Both the position numbers and the translations under genes were made by a program. A stretch of 64,000 bases of DNA from Promicromonospora sukumoe 327MFSha3.1 (lineage in GTDB: Bacteria > Actinomycetota > Actinomycetes > Actinomycetales > Cellulomonadaceae), in NCBI RefSeq assembly GCF_000385135.1, contig NZ_ARQM01000010.1, positions 372,001-436,000 of the forward strand, written 5' to 3'. The number at the start of each line of letters is the position of its first letter. Position 1 is the stretch's first letter. The notes under the pieces were generated by a model. It searched no databases, had not been told where the DNA came from, and saw only the letters and a list, made by a program, of their open reading frames with translations. Positions 43,484 through 52,880 of the stretch are shown in pieces.

Positions 43484-44767
43484 ATGACTTCAACGCTTTC
43501 CGCCGCCCCGGAACCGGCCGCCGCGCTCGGCCTGCTGACCTTGCGCGAGCGCCTCGATCTCGCGACCCGGCTCGCCCACCGGCTGGTCCGGCACGTGCTC
43601 CGGCCGGCCAACGCCGACGCCGTGGCGCGCCAGGTCGCCTACGTCCGCACCGAGTCGCCCGTGCGGGTGAGCGACGTGGACCCCGAGCAGTACGACGAGG
43701 TGACGCGGGCCTGCGCCACCGACATGCTGGTGCACGCCGGGCCGCGGGAGACGGGCGGTTCCCTCGTCCGGCGACTGCTCGGGGAGGCCCCGGCCGCCGG
43801 GCCGGGCCCCGCTCCCGGGGACGACGGTACAGCCCCGGCGGGCCTCGTGATCGACGACGCCGAGCGCGCGCTGCTGGAGCAGTGGCGCGACGGCGGGGTG
43901 CTCGGCTACTTCGTCGTGACCGACCTGGTGGACGAGCACGCGGTGCTGCACAACCTGGAGGACGACCTGGAGTACCGGGTCTTCACGGGCCGCTCCGAGA
44001 TCCGCTCGGTCGCGCTGGTCCCCGGGCTGCCGCTGTCCGGGCGGGTCCTGCCGGTCGGCGCGGCCTGGATCTTCGCGGGCACCCCGGCGGTCTTCTCGCC
44101 GGACGTCATCGAGGGCGTGGTGCGCGCCGTCGTCGCGCTGCTGACGTCGTCGCCCTGCCCGGCCTACCGCAACCCGCGCACGCTCGCCCGCGCCCGCGAG
44201 CTCGTCGCCGACCACCACCGCGCCTTCCGGGACCTGTTCGGGGACGTCGTGGTGGAGGGCACGGCGTCGCACGTCCTGGACTGCTGCCTGCGGTTCAAGG
44301 ACCGGATCGGCGCCCCCGCGGAGGAGTTCGCCCTGTTCGGCGCCCTGCGCGACGCGCGCTGGCTGCCCGACGACGCCGCGGACCCCGACGACGCGACGTT
44401 CGCCCTGGTGCACCACCCGGTGCGGGGGCTGCGGATGCTCGACTGGTACGCGCAGCTCCGCGAGGTGCACACCGCGCCCCTGCTGCCGTGGAAGCCCCGG
44501 AGGCTCGCGCAGGTGCTCGCCGACCCGGACGCGCCGTCGTGGGTGCTGGGCCTGCTCGCCGAGCGCCACCCGGACCACCTCGACGCGCTGTACCGGACGG
44601 CGTCCGGCCGCCCCGGCTTCGTGTGGGCGAACGACGGCGCCGCGCTCCTGCGGGACCGTGAGCCGGCGGCGGGCCGGGACGAGCCGGGGATCGTCATGGC
44701 CTCGTCGATCATGGGCCGGGTGCCGCCGCCGGGAGGCGACATGACGGATGTCATCCCGACCTGGTGA
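43484..44767 (+). CDS. protein of unknown function
   Basis: A 427-residue soluble protein without a signal peptide or membrane segment. The N-terminal 75 residues are helical and Arg/Ala-rich (LTLRERLDLATRLAHRLVRH). A Gly/Pro/Ala linker at about 100-125 separates it from a larger domain with VIDDAERALLEQWRDGG, a two-Cys stretch HVLDCCLRFKDRIG, and DWYAQLREVHTAPLLPWKPR. I do not recognise the family. It is divergent from the DUF2637 gene, and its start has an AATGAT box six bases upstream. Confidence 0.65.
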   Translation: MTSTLSAAPEPAAALGLLTLRERLDLATRLAHRLVRHVLRPANADAVARQVAYVRTESPVRVSDVDPEQYDEVTRACATDMLVHAGPRETGGSLVRRLLGEAPAAGPGPAPGDDGTAPAGLVIDDAERALLEQWRDGGVLGYFVVTDLVDEHAVLHNLEDDLEYRVFTGRSEIRSVALVPGLPLSGRVLPVGAAWIFAGTPAVFSPDVIEGVVRAVVALLTSSPCPAYRNPRTLARARELVADHHRAFRDLFGDVVVEGTASHVLDCCLRFKDRIGAPAEEFALFGALRDARWLPDDAADPDDATFALVHHPVRGLRMLDWYAQLREVHTAPLLPWKPRRLAQVLADPDAPSWVLGLLAERHPDHLDALYRTASGRPGFVWANDGAALLRDREPAAGRDEPGIVMASSIMGRVPPPGGDMTDVIPTW

Positions 44768-44812
44768 CACCCGGCAGCGGTACCGCCCGCGGCGCCCCAG
44801 CAGGGTGGAGGC

Positions 44813-45571
44813 ATGACACCGACCAGCAGCTACGCCATCGAGGCCAGGGGCCTCGCCAAGGAGTTCCGCGGCGCCGGGGGCACCGTCCGCGCCGTCGACG
44901 GGCTGGACCTCGCGGTCCGGCCCGGTGAGGTGGTGGCCTTCCTGGGGCCCAACGGCGCCGGCAAGACCACCACCGTCGACCTGGTGCTCGGCCTGGCAGC
45001 GCCCACGTCGGGGACGGTCCGCGTGTTCGGCAAGGAGCCGGCCCGGGCCATCGCCGACGGCCAGGTCGCCGCGGTCATGCAGACCGGCGGCCTCCTGCGC
45101 GACATCACGGTGGGGGAGAGCGTCGAGCTCACCGCCGCCCTGTTCGGCCGCACGAGCCCGGCCGGGCCGTTCCTGGAGCGCGCCGGGATCGCCGACCTCG
45201 CCGACCGCCCGGTCGGCAAGTGCTCCGGCGGCCAGCAGCAGCGCCTGCGGTTCGCGATGGCCCTGGTCTCCGAGCCCGACCTCCTCCTGCTCGACGAGCC
45301 CACCACCGGCATGGACGTGCGGGGGCGGCGCGACTTCTGGACCGCGATCCGGCACGACGCCGAGGCCGGCCGCACCGTCGTGTTCGCCACGCACTACCTC
45401 CAGGAGGCCGAGTCCTACGCCGACCGGGTCGTCCTGATCAGCCGGGGCCGCCTGGTCGCGGACGGCACCGTCGCCGAGGTCAAGGCCCTGGCCGGGTCCG
45501 GCAGCCTCGAGGACGTCTTCCTCGACCTCACCGAGGAACCCGCCACCCCCGCCGAAGGAGGCACCCGATGA
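44813..45571 (+). CDS. ABC transporter ATPase (DrrA/CcmA type)
   Basis: A 252-residue ATPase of the ABC-2 exporter class. Walker A is FLGPNGAGKTTTVDLVLG, the signature is KCSGGQQQRLRFAMAL, Walker B is DLLLLDEPTTGMDVRG, and the switch His is VVFATHYLQEAESYADR. It forms a pair with the permease that follows (four-base overlap). Exporters of this type next to a DesK/DesR-type kinase and regulator often remove lipids, peptides or drugs. A CAGGGT box six bases upstream or the GGAGG at 44807 could direct expression. Confidence 0.92.
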   Translation: MTPTSSYAIEARGLAKEFRGAGGTVRAVDGLDLAVRPGEVVAFLGPNGAGKTTTVDLVLGLAAPTSGTVRVFGKEPARAIADGQVAAVMQTGGLLRDITVGESVELTAALFGRTSPAGPFLERAGIADLADRPVGKCSGGQQQRLRFAMALVSEPDLLLLDEPTTGMDVRGRRDFWTAIRHDAEAGRTVVFATHYLQEAESYADRVVLISRGRLVADGTVAEVKALAGSGSLEDVFLDLTEEPATPAEGGTR

Positions 45572-46326
45572 CCGCCGTCTCCCAGCCCGTCGCGATCCGC
45601 GCCTACCTGCGGCTCGAGCTGCGCCGCATGCTCCGCGACCGCCGCACCGTCCTCTTCTCGCTCCTCGTCCCGCCCGCCGTGTTCCTGTGGGCCGGCACCT
45701 CCGCCGAGAACAGGGCCACCGAGATCGCTCCCGGCACCAACCTCACGGCCTCGCTCCTGGTCTCCGTCGCGCTGTACGGCGCGCTGCTGACGGCGACGTC
45801 GGGCGGCGCGGGAGTGGCGGTCGAGCGCGCCCAGGGCTGGACCCGCCAGCTCCGCCTCACCCCGCTCGCGCCGTGGGCCTACGTGCAGGCCAAGGTGCTC
45901 GCCTCGATGGTCCTCGGCGCGGGCTCCGTGCTCGTCACGTTCGCGGCAGGCGCGTTCGCGGGTGCCCGGATGCCGGTGTCCGCCTGGGTCCTGTGCGCGC
46001 TCGCCGCCTGGGCCGGCTCGCTCGTGTTCGCAGCGTTCGGCCTGCTCATGGGGTACCTCCTGCCCACCGACGGCGTGCTCAAGTACCTCAACCTCATCCT
46101 GACGGCGCTGGCGTTCGCCGGCGGCCTGTTCCTGCCCTTCAGCGACGGCACCCCGATGGCCGCGCTCTCCCGGGTCATGCCCACCTTCGGCCTCGCCGAG
46201 CTCGCCCGCGCCCCGCTCGGCGGCGGCTCCCTCGAGGTCGTCGCCGTGGTCAACATCGTGGCCTGGGCCGCGATCTTCCTCGCCGGGGCCGCCTGGCGGT
46301 TCCGCACGGACACGGCCCGGGTGTGA
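45568..46326 (+). CDS. ABC-2 type transporter permease
   Basis: A 252-residue membrane protein with six predicted helices. The opening AYLRLELRRMLRDRRTVLFS and the amphipathic ERAQGWTRQLRLTPL preceding the next helix are typical of YhgE/DrrB/ABC-2 permeases. It overlaps the ATPase gene by four bases and is followed ten bases later by the histidine kinase, so the four genes are one operon. The exported substrate is unknown. Confidence 0.9.
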   Translation: MTAVSQPVAIRAYLRLELRRMLRDRRTVLFSLLVPPAVFLWAGTSAENRATEIAPGTNLTASLLVSVALYGALLTATSGGAGVAVERAQGWTRQLRLTPLAPWAYVQAKVLASMVLGAGSVLVTFAAGAFAGARMPVSAWVLCALAAWAGSLVFAAFGLLMGYLLPTDGVLKYLNLILTALAFAGGLFLPFSDGTPMAALSRVMPTFGLAELARAPLGGGSLEVVAVVNIVAWAAIFLAGAAWRFRTDTARV

Positions 46327-46336
46327 GGATGACCGC

Positions 46337-47512
46337 GTGACGACCGACAACGAACCCACGGACAGGCCCGTCACCGGCCCGGCGCCGCGGCGGGCCTGGA
46401 CCGGCCCGCTGCTCGCCGCGATCTGGCTCGTCTTCCTCGCCGTGCCGCTGCGCGACGCCGCCGCCGCGGCGACCGTCCCGCTGCGCGTGGCCGGGCTGGC
46501 CGGCGTCGCCGGGCTCGCCGCCCTGTTCGCCTGGTCCTTCGTGCGGCACTGGTCCGGCCGGACGACGACGCGGCGCACCGCCGCCCTCGTCGTCCTCGCC
46601 GAGCTCGCGTGCGTCGCGCTCGTCGCGGTCGCCGCCGGGCAGGCGGGTCTGATCGGCCTCGTCTTCGTGTGCACCACGGTGGTCGTGCTCGCCTCCCCGC
46701 GCGTCGCCGCCGCGGCCGTCGCCGCCGTCGTGCTCGCGCTCGTGGCGCTGCCCCGCGTGGTGGCCGGCTGGCAGCCCGACGACGGCCTCGTGCTCACCAC
46801 CCTGCTCGCCGCCCTCGCCATGTACGCCTTCCGCCGCGCCGCCGAGCGCAACCGCCGGCTCCGCCTCGCGCAGGAGGAGGTCGCCGCGCTCGCCGTCGCC
46901 CAGGAACGCGACCGCATCTCCCGCGACATGCACGACATCCTCGGCCACTCCCTGACCGTCGTGTCCGTGAAGGGCGAGCTCGCCGCCCGCCTCCTGCGCA
47001 GCGAACCGGCCGAGGACGGCGCCCCCGCCCGCGCCCCCGGCGTCGAGCGGGCCGAGGCCGAGCTCACCGAGATCCAGGCGCTCGTGCGGTCGGCGCTCGC
47101 GGACATGCGCGGCATGGTGTCCGGCGAGCGGCAGGTCACGCTCGCGGGCGAGCTCGCCGCCGCCCGCTCGGCCTTCGACGCCGCTGGCCTGGCCGCGGAG
47201 CTGCCCGGCACGGTCGACGACGTCGCCGAGGAGTACCGCGACGTGTTCGCCTGGGCGCTGCGCGAGGGCACCACGAACGTGCTCCGGCACGCCGCCGCGC
47301 GCCGCGTCGTCGTCGCCCTGACCCCGGCGAGCCTCGTCATGGACGACGACGGGCGTGGCCTGCCCCCGGACCGGCCCGCGTCGTCGGGCGGGAACGGGCT
47401 GCGGGGGCTGACCGAACGGGCCACGGCCGCCGGCCTGGTCGTCGAGACCGGGCCGAGCCCGCTGGGCGGCCTCCGCCTCGCGGTGCACGCCGACGGAGAG
47501 GACCCCGCATGA
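46337..47512 (+). CDS. DesK/NarX-type sensor histidine kinase
   Basis: A 391-residue kinase. Roughly 150 N-terminal residues hold five or six membrane helices. The HisKA_3 box is ERDRISRDMHDILGHSLTVV with the phospho-acceptor His, and the ATPase domain shows DDDGRGLPPDRP and GNGLRGLTERA. The sensor part is almost entirely in the membrane, as in DesK, so it may sense membrane state or an exporter substrate. GTG at 46337 begins ten bases after the permease gene, and its stop overlaps the regulator ATG. Confidence 0.92.
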   Translation: MTTDNEPTDRPVTGPAPRRAWTGPLLAAIWLVFLAVPLRDAAAAATVPLRVAGLAGVAGLAALFAWSFVRHWSGRTTTRRTAALVVLAELACVALVAVAAGQAGLIGLVFVCTTVVVLASPRVAAAAVAAVVLALVALPRVVAGWQPDDGLVLTTLLAALAMYAFRRAAERNRRLRLAQEEVAALAVAQERDRISRDMHDILGHSLTVVSVKGELAARLLRSEPAEDGAPARAPGVERAEAELTEIQALVRSALADMRGMVSGERQVTLAGELAAARSAFDAAGLAAELPGTVDDVAEEYRDVFAWALREGTTNVLRHAAARRVVVALTPASLVMDDDGRGLPPDRPASSGGNGLRGLTERATAAGLVVETGPSPLGGLRLAVHADGEDPA

Positions 47513-48114
47513 TCCGCCTGCTGCTCGCCGACGACCAGGCCCTGGTGCGCGGCGCGCTCGCCGCCCTGCTGGACCTGGAGCCGGACCTGGAGGTCGTGGC
47601 CCAGGTGGGCCGCGGCGACGAGGTGGTGCCGGCGGCGCGCGAGGCGGGGGCCGACGTCGCCCTGCTCGACGTCGAGATGCCCGGCCTGGACGGGATCGCC
47701 GCGGCCGCCGCGCTCGCCGCGGACGTTCCCGGCTGCCGGTCGCTCGTCGTGACCACGTTCGGGCGCCCGGGCTACCTGCGGCGCGCGCTCGACGCGGGGG
47801 CCGCCGGGTTCGTCGTCAAGGACACGCCTTCGGGCCAGCTCGCCGACGCCGTGCGCCGCGTGCACTCGGGCCTGCGCGTGGTGGACCCCGACCTGGCGGT
47901 CGCGTCGCTGACCGTGGGGGCCAGCCCGCTCACCGAGCAGGAGTCGCGGGTGCTGACCCTGGCGGCCGACGGCGGGACCGTGGCCCAGGTCGCGGGCGAG
48001 GCCCACCTGTCGGAGGGCACGGTGCGCAACTACCTGTCCTCCGCCATGGGCAAGACCGGTGCGCGGACGCGCGCCGAGGCGGTGCGGCTCGCGCGGGAGA
48101 ACGGCTGGCTGTGA
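47509..48114 (+). CDS. NarL/DesR-family response regulator
   Basis: A 201-residue regulator. Receiver-domain acidic residues are in LLADDQALVRGALAALLDLE, the phosphoacceptor Asp in VALLDVEMPGLDG, and the Thr/Lys pair in VVTTFGRPGYLRRAL and GFVVKDTP. The C-terminal LuxR helix-turn-helix is LTEQESRVLTLAADGGTVAQ followed by LSEGTVRNYLSSAMGKTGA. It would be phosphorylated by the adjacent kinase and probably controls the ABC exporter operon to which it belongs. Confidence 0.94.
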   Translation: MIRLLLADDQALVRGALAALLDLEPDLEVVAQVGRGDEVVPAAREAGADVALLDVEMPGLDGIAAAAALAADVPGCRSLVVTTFGRPGYLRRALDAGAAGFVVKDTPSGQLADAVRRVHSGLRVVDPDLAVASLTVGASPLTEQESRVLTLAADGGTVAQVAGEAHLSEGTVRNYLSSAMGKTGARTRAEAVRLARENGWL

Positions 48115-48127
48115 CGCCCTGGGCCGG

Positions 48128-49963
48128 CTACTGGCCGGCCGGGACCCACTCGTCCGGCAGCGTGAAGTTCCTGCCGAACTCGGCACTGCGGTAGCCGTCC
48201 CGCTCCGCGGTCACCGTCACCCGCGCCTGGTGGCCGGCCCGGCCGCCGCCGATCCAGATGCGCCGGCTGGGCGCGTAGTTTCCCCACTTGATGGTCTCGC
48301 CGCGGGTGACGTCCACCCAGGACCACGTGTAGGTGACGTCCGGGTCCTGGTCGACGTCGCAGTGGGCGAACCAGCCGGAGTTCTCCTTGCCCGGGCTCAG
48401 GAGGATCGAGCAGCTCGGCTGCGGCACGCTGGGCTGCGGCACCGTGCCGGTGGCGTCGGAGAGCGCCGCGGCCTCGGCGTATCCCGACCGGGTGCCGGTC
48501 AGCCGGACCTGGACCGGCTTGCCCACGTCGCCGAGCGCGACGGTGTAGCTGCAGGACCCGAGGTTGTCCCGTTCCTCGCCGCCGATGCTCCACACGCACG
48601 TGGTGCCGGACGGCTCCGGCGACCAGCCGGTCGCCTGCGCGGTGATCTTCTGGCCCACCTGGACCGACGCGGGGATCGACACGGTGCCCGGGCGGAACCG
48701 GGCGGGGGCGGCGGCCTGCTCCTCGGCGGGTTCGGTCTCCTGCTCCTCGACGGGCGTGGCGGACGGCGCGCTGGGGGAGGGCGACGGCTTCTTCGACGGC
48801 TCCGACGCGCTGGGGCTGGGGCTCGGCGTGGTGGACGGCTCCGCGGGCGCGGACCCGTCGGCCTGGGGCGCCCCGACCGTGCCGGACGTGTCGTCGGGTC
48901 CCAGGAAGTGCACGAGCGCCGCCGCGGCCCCGCCGCCGGCCAGCACGAGGCCGAGCGCGACCAGGCCGGTCAGGACCCGGCGCCGCACCCGGCCCGGCGG
49001 GTTCTCCTCCGGGCGGTCCGGCACAGCCGCCGACTCCTCGGCCGGCTCCGACCCCGCGCCCAGCACCGTGTCCGCGCCGGTCAGGCGGGCGCTCGTCAGG
49101 CCCGTGACCTCGGGCTCCACGTAGGGCAGGTGGGCGAGCGAGGCGAGCACCGCCGCCGTCGTCGGGCGCGCGGCCGGGTCCTTGGCCAGGCACGCGGCCA
49201 CCAGGCCGCGCAGGCCGGCGGGCACGACGTCGAGGGCGGGCGGCTCGTGCACGATCCGGTAGGTGACCGACGCCAGGCTGCCCGTCCCGAACGGCGGGGT
49301 CCCGGACGCCGCGAGGTGGGTGACGGCGCCGAGCGACCACACGTCGGTGGCGGTGCCGACGGCCTCGCCGCGGGCCTGCTCGGGCGACATGAACTGCGGC
49401 GTCCCCGGCTGGGCTCCGGTGGTGGTCAGCGAGGTGGCGTCGGCGTCCGCGACGACGCCCAGGTCGATCAGCACCGGCCCGTCGGGGCCGAGCAGCACGT
49501 TGGTAGGCTTCACGTCCCGGTGGACGAGCCCCTCGCGGTGGATCGCGTCGAGGGCCTCGGTGAGGCCCAGGACGAGCTCGCGGACGGCGTCCTCGGGCAG
49601 GCTGCCCAGCTCGGCGATGGCGTGCGCCAGGGTGGGCCCTGGCACGTGCTCGGTGGCCAGCCACGGCGTGGCCGCGTCGACGTCGAAGTCGACGACGGCC
49701 GCCGTGCGGCGGCTGCGCACCCGGGTCGCGGCCGACACCTCGCGGCGGAACCGGGTCCGGAACTCGCTCTCGCCGGTGCGCTCCGGGTGGATCACCTTGA
49801 TCGCGAGCAGGCGGCCGCTGCGGGTCGCCCCGAGGTACACCACGCCCATGCCGCCCTGGCCCAGCCGGCCGCGGATCTCGTAGCCGCCGATCTCGGGCGG
49901 GTCGTCGGCGGTGGTGGGCTTGATCTCGGGCACGCTGACACGGCGCGCGACGTCGGACAGCAC
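48128..49963 (-). CDS. membrane Ser/Thr protein kinase with extracellular Ig-like repeats
   Basis: A 611-residue PknB-type kinase. The glycine loop is GRLGQGGMGVVYLG, the ATP lysine is in LLAIKVIHPE, the catalytic loop is LVHRDVKPTNVLL, and the magnesium-binding DFG is replaced by DLG (VLIDLGVVAD). Then come a Pro/Glu-rich segment, one membrane helix (LTGLVALGLVLAGGGAAAAL), a Ser/Pro-rich stalk and two beta-sandwich repeats with Cys pairs and conserved Trp. Outside repeats may bind wall or ligands. GTG at 49963 has a TACGCT box six bases upstream, so it is probably leaderless. Confidence 0.9.
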   Translation of the reverse strand: MLSDVARRVSVPEIKPTTADDPPEIGGYEIRGRLGQGGMGVVYLGATRSGRLLAIKVIHPERTGESEFRTRFRREVSAATRVRSRRTAAVVDFDVDAATPWLATEHVPGPTLAHAIAELGSLPEDAVRELVLGLTEALDAIHREGLVHRDVKPTNVLLGPDGPVLIDLGVVADADATSLTTTGAQPGTPQFMSPEQARGEAVGTATDVWSLGAVTHLAASGTPPFGTGSLASVTYRIVHEPPALDVVPAGLRGLVAACLAKDPAARPTTAAVLASLAHLPYVEPEVTGLTSARLTGADTVLGAGSEPAEESAAVPDRPEENPPGRVRRRVLTGLVALGLVLAGGGAAAALVHFLGPDDTSGTVGAPQADGSAPAEPSTTPSPSPSASEPSKKPSPSPSAPSATPVEEQETEPAEEQAAAPARFRPGTVSIPASVQVGQKITAQATGWSPEPSGTTCVWSIGGEERDNLGSCSYTVALGDVGKPVQVRLTGTRSGYAEAAALSDATGTVPQPSVPQPSCSILLSPGKENSGWFAHCDVDQDPDVTYTWSWVDVTRGETIKWGNYAPSRRIWIGGGRAGHQARVTVTAERDGYRSAEFGRNFTLPDEWVPAGQ

Positions 49964-50021
49964 GGAAGGAGCGTAACGGACCTGGTCGGGGTGGCGGACG
50001 CCGGGCCCGGCCGCCCGCCGT

Positions 50022-51212
50022 TCAGCCGCCGCTGACGCTCAGCTCGGCCTCGCGCAGCTTGGCCTCGAACTCCTCGGACAGGTCCCGCGAGTCCAGCCAG
50101 CCGTACGGCAGGTGCGGGGTCTTGGGCGAGCCGGCGCGGCCGCGGGGGCCCTCGGCGTCCTCGCCGGGGTACGGCGCGTCCAGGTCCAGGGCGTCGAGCC
50201 GCTCGCGCAGCTCGTCCAGGGTGTCGATCAGGGCGAGGGAGTGCCGCTTCTCGCCGCCGACGGCGTAGCCCTTGAGGTACCAGGCCATGTGCTTGCGCAG
50301 GTCGCGCATGCCCTTGCCCTCGTCGCCGTCGAAGTACTCGACCATGAGCAGGCCGTGCCGGTAGATCGTGTCGGCGACCTCGCGCAGGCCGGGCCGCACG
50401 CGCAGGTCGGAGCCGTTGAACGCGGCGGCCAGGTCGGCGAACAGCCACGGGCGCCCCTGGCAACCGCGGCCCACGACGACGCCGTCGGCCCCGGTCTCCT
50501 CGACCATGCGCACGGCGTCCTCGGCGGACCAGATGTCACCGTTGCCGAGCACCGGGACGGTGCGTACGGCCTCCTTGAGGCGCGCGATGGCCTCCCACTC
50601 GGCCTGGCCGGAGTAGTGCTGGGCGGCGGTGCGGGCGTGCAGGGAGACGGCGGCGACGCCGAGCGACTCCGCGATCCGGCCGGCCTCGAGGTAGGTCAGG
50701 TGGTCGTCGTCGATGCCCTTGCGCATCTTGATGGTCACGGGCACGCCGTGCGGCTCGGCGGCCTCGACCGCGGCCCGGACGATGTCCGTGAAGAGCTGCT
50801 TCTTCCACGGCAGGGCGGCGCCGCCGCCCTTGCGCGTCACCTTGGGCACCGGGCAGCCGAAGTTCAGGTCGACGTGGTCGGCCCGGTCCTCGCCCGCGAT
50901 GATCTTCACGGCCGCGCCCACGGTCGCCGGGTCCACGCCGTACACCTGCGCCGAGCGCGGCGTCTCCTCCGGGCCGAAGGTGACGATCCGCAGGGCCTCG
51001 ACGTTGCGCTCCACGAGCGCGCGGCTGGTCACCATCTCCGCGACGTACAGGCCCGGGTCGAAGCCGCCCGACTGGCCGGCCTCGCGGCAGAGCGTGCGGA
51101 AGGCGCGGTTGGTCACGCCGGCCATCGGTGCGAGCACCACCGGCGTGCCCACCGTGACGGGCCCGATCTGGAGGGGCTTGAGCAGCGGGGTCGGGGCGAG
51201 CGCGGAAGTCAC
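50022..51212 (-). CDS. dusB: tRNA-dihydrouridine synthase (DusB)
   Basis: A 396-residue FMN enzyme that reduces uridine in the tRNA D-loop. The FMN-binding start is VVLAPMAGVTNRAFRTLCRE, the catalytic Cys is in VDLNFGCPVPKVTRKGGG, then TIKMRKGIDDDH and the phosphate-binding DGVVVGRGCQGRPWLF. The length and C-terminal helical domain fit the DusB group. GTG at 51212 is chosen because the family start follows it directly, and a CAGAAT box ends six bases before it, as at recO. Confidence 0.95.
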   Translation of the reverse strand: MTSALAPTPLLKPLQIGPVTVGTPVVLAPMAGVTNRAFRTLCREAGQSGGFDPGLYVAEMVTSRALVERNVEALRIVTFGPEETPRSAQVYGVDPATVGAAVKIIAGEDRADHVDLNFGCPVPKVTRKGGGAALPWKKQLFTDIVRAAVEAAEPHGVPVTIKMRKGIDDDHLTYLEAGRIAESLGVAAVSLHARTAAQHYSGQAEWEAIARLKEAVRTVPVLGNGDIWSAEDAVRMVEETGADGVVVGRGCQGRPWLFADLAAAFNGSDLRVRPGLREVADTIYRHGLLMVEYFDGDEGKGMRDLRKHMAWYLKGYAVGGEKRHSLALIDTLDELRERLDALDLDAPYPGEDAEGPRGRAGSPKTPHLPYGWLDSRDLSEEFEAKLREAELSVSGG

Positions 51213-51293
51213 GGGTCCATTCTGGCGTACGCGGGCGCGAGGGCGCTGCGACGCGGGCCACAGGTCCGCCATGCACCGCCGAAGCATCTTTTG

Positions 51294-51307
51294 CCGACCT
51301 CTGTCGG
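51294..51307. promoter_or_regulatory. CCGAC-n4-GTCGG dyad in the arcDA promoter
   Basis: An inverted repeat (CCGACCTCTGTCGG, extended by TG and CA on its sides with one mismatch) lies about 100 bp upstream of arcD, close to a likely TCTAAT -10 box at 51314-51319. It may be an operator for the arginine deiminase genes. Confidence 0.45.
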
Positions 51308-51409
51308 ACATGTTTCTAATGGCACTGCCGGAGCATCGTGCGGGGGCGCGTGCGACGGGGACGTGAAACCGGGCAACCGGACCGTGCACGACCGCATGGG
51401 GGTCTCGCG

Positions 51410-52852
51410 ATGGCGCAGCAGTCCGAGAGCAGCACGCAGGGCCGTACGGCGAAGATCAGCGTGGCCACGCTGACCGCCATGGTCGTGGGCTCCATGGTGG
51501 GTGCAGGCGTCTTCTCGCTGCCGAGCCGGTTCGCCGGCGAGACCGGGGTGCTGGGCGCGCTGATCTCCTGGACGATCGCCGGTACCGGCATGCTCATGCT
51601 GGCCTTCGTGTTCCAGCGGCTCGCGATCCGCAAGCCCGACCTCGACTCCGGGGTCTACGCGTACGCGAAGGCCGGGTTCGGCGAGTACCTCGGCTTCTTC
51701 TCCGCGTTCGGGTACTGGGCGAGCGCCTGCGTCGGCAACGTCACCTACTGGATCCTCATCATGTCGACGCTGGGCGCGGTGCTGCCCGTGCTCGGGGAGG
51801 GCGACACCCTCGTCGCGTTCGTCGCCTCGTCGGCCTGCGTGTGGCTGTTCTACCTGCTCGTGCGCCGCGGGGTGAAGGAGGCGACGACGATCAACCGCAT
51901 CGTCACCGTCGCCAAGCTGGTTCCGATCATCATGTTCGTGCTCATCGCGGCCTTCCTGCTGGACCCCCAGGTGCTCGCGGAGAACTTCCAGGGCTACGGC
52001 ATCACCGGCCCGCTGTTCGACCAGGTCCGCGGCACCATGCTCGCCACGGTGTTCGTCTTTCTCGGCGTCGAGGGCGCGAGCGTCTACTCCCGGCACGCAC
52101 GGCGCCGGGAGGACGTCGGCCGGGCGACGGTCCTGGGCTTCCTCATGGTGCTCGCGATCTTCGCCTCGGTGACGATCGTGTCCTACGGCATCCTCCCGAT
52201 GCAGGAGATCGCGGAGCTGCGGCAGCCGTCGATGGCGGGCGTGCTGGAGGCCGCCGTGGGCGGCTGGGGCGCCGTGTTCGTGAGCGTGGGCCTGATCGTC
52301 TCGGTGCTGGGCGCCTACCTGGCCTGGACGCTCATGTCGTCCGAGGTGCTGTTCGTCGCGGCCAAGGACCGGGACATGCCGCGGTTCCTCGCGACGTCGG
52401 ACGCGAACGACGTGCCCCGTGCCGCGCTCCTGATGACGACCGTCCTGATCCAGGTGGTCCTGTTCGTCACCCTGCTGTCGGAGGACGCGTTCACGTTCGC
52501 GCTCGACCTGACCAGCGCCCTGTCGCTCATCCCGTTCCTGCTCGCGGCCGGCTTCGCGCTCAAGCTGGCGCTCGGCCGCGGCGGGCCGGCGGAGGGCAGC
52601 CGCACCGCCGGCGACCTGGTGATCGCGGCGCTCGCCGTCCTCTACACGGCGTTCCTGCTGTTCGCGGCCGGGCTCACGTTCGTGCTGCTGTCGTTCGTGA
52701 TCTACGCCCCCGCGACGATCCTGTTCGCGATGACCCGCAGGGAGCAGGGCAGGCGCGTGTTCAGCGGGCGGGAGCTGGTGATCTTCGTCGTGTCGGTGGT
52801 CGGCGCGGTGATCGGCGTCGTCGCCCTGGCCACGGGCGCGATCTCCATCTGA
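51410..52852 (+). CDS. arcD: arginine/ornithine antiporter-type permease
   Basis: A 480-residue APC-family transporter with 12 predicted helices. The substrate-binding first helix shows [20 protein letters not shown], the usual GA-GVF signature, and [20 protein letters not shown] matches helix 6 of ArcD proteins. ArcD exchanges external arginine for ornithine. It is next to an arginine deiminase gene 28 bp downstream, which supports the specific name. A start at 51410 preceded by GGGGG was chosen; an earlier in-frame ATG lacks a ribosome site. Confidence 0.9.
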   Translation: MAQQSESSTQGRTAKISVATLTAMVVGSMVGAGVFSLPSRFAGETGVLGALISWTIAGTGMLMLAFVFQRLAIRKPDLDSGVYAYAKAGFGEYLGFFSAFGYWASACVGNVTYWILIMSTLGAVLPVLGEGDTLVAFVASSACVWLFYLLVRRGVKEATTINRIVTVAKLVPIIMFVLIAAFLLDPQVLAENFQGYGITGPLFDQVRGTMLATVFVFLGVEGASVYSRHARRREDVGRATVLGFLMVLAIFASVTIVSYGILPMQEIAELRQPSMAGVLEAAVGGWGAVFVSVGLIVSVLGAYLAWTLMSSEVLFVAAKDRDMPRFLATSDANDVPRAALLMTTVLIQVVLFVTLLSEDAFTFALDLTSALSLIPFLLAAGFALKLALGRGGPAEGSRTAGDLVIAALAVLYTAFLLFAAGLTFVLLSFVIYAPATILFAMTRREQGRRVFSGRELVIFVVSVVGAVIGVVALATGAISI

Positions 52853-52880
52853 AGGCGATCTCCGTCTGAAAGGGAACACC

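Noticed and set aside
42008-44767. Integrative element suggested by the DUF2637 protein
   Set aside because: No integrase, relaxase, replication gene, tRNA attachment site or flanking direct repeat is visible.
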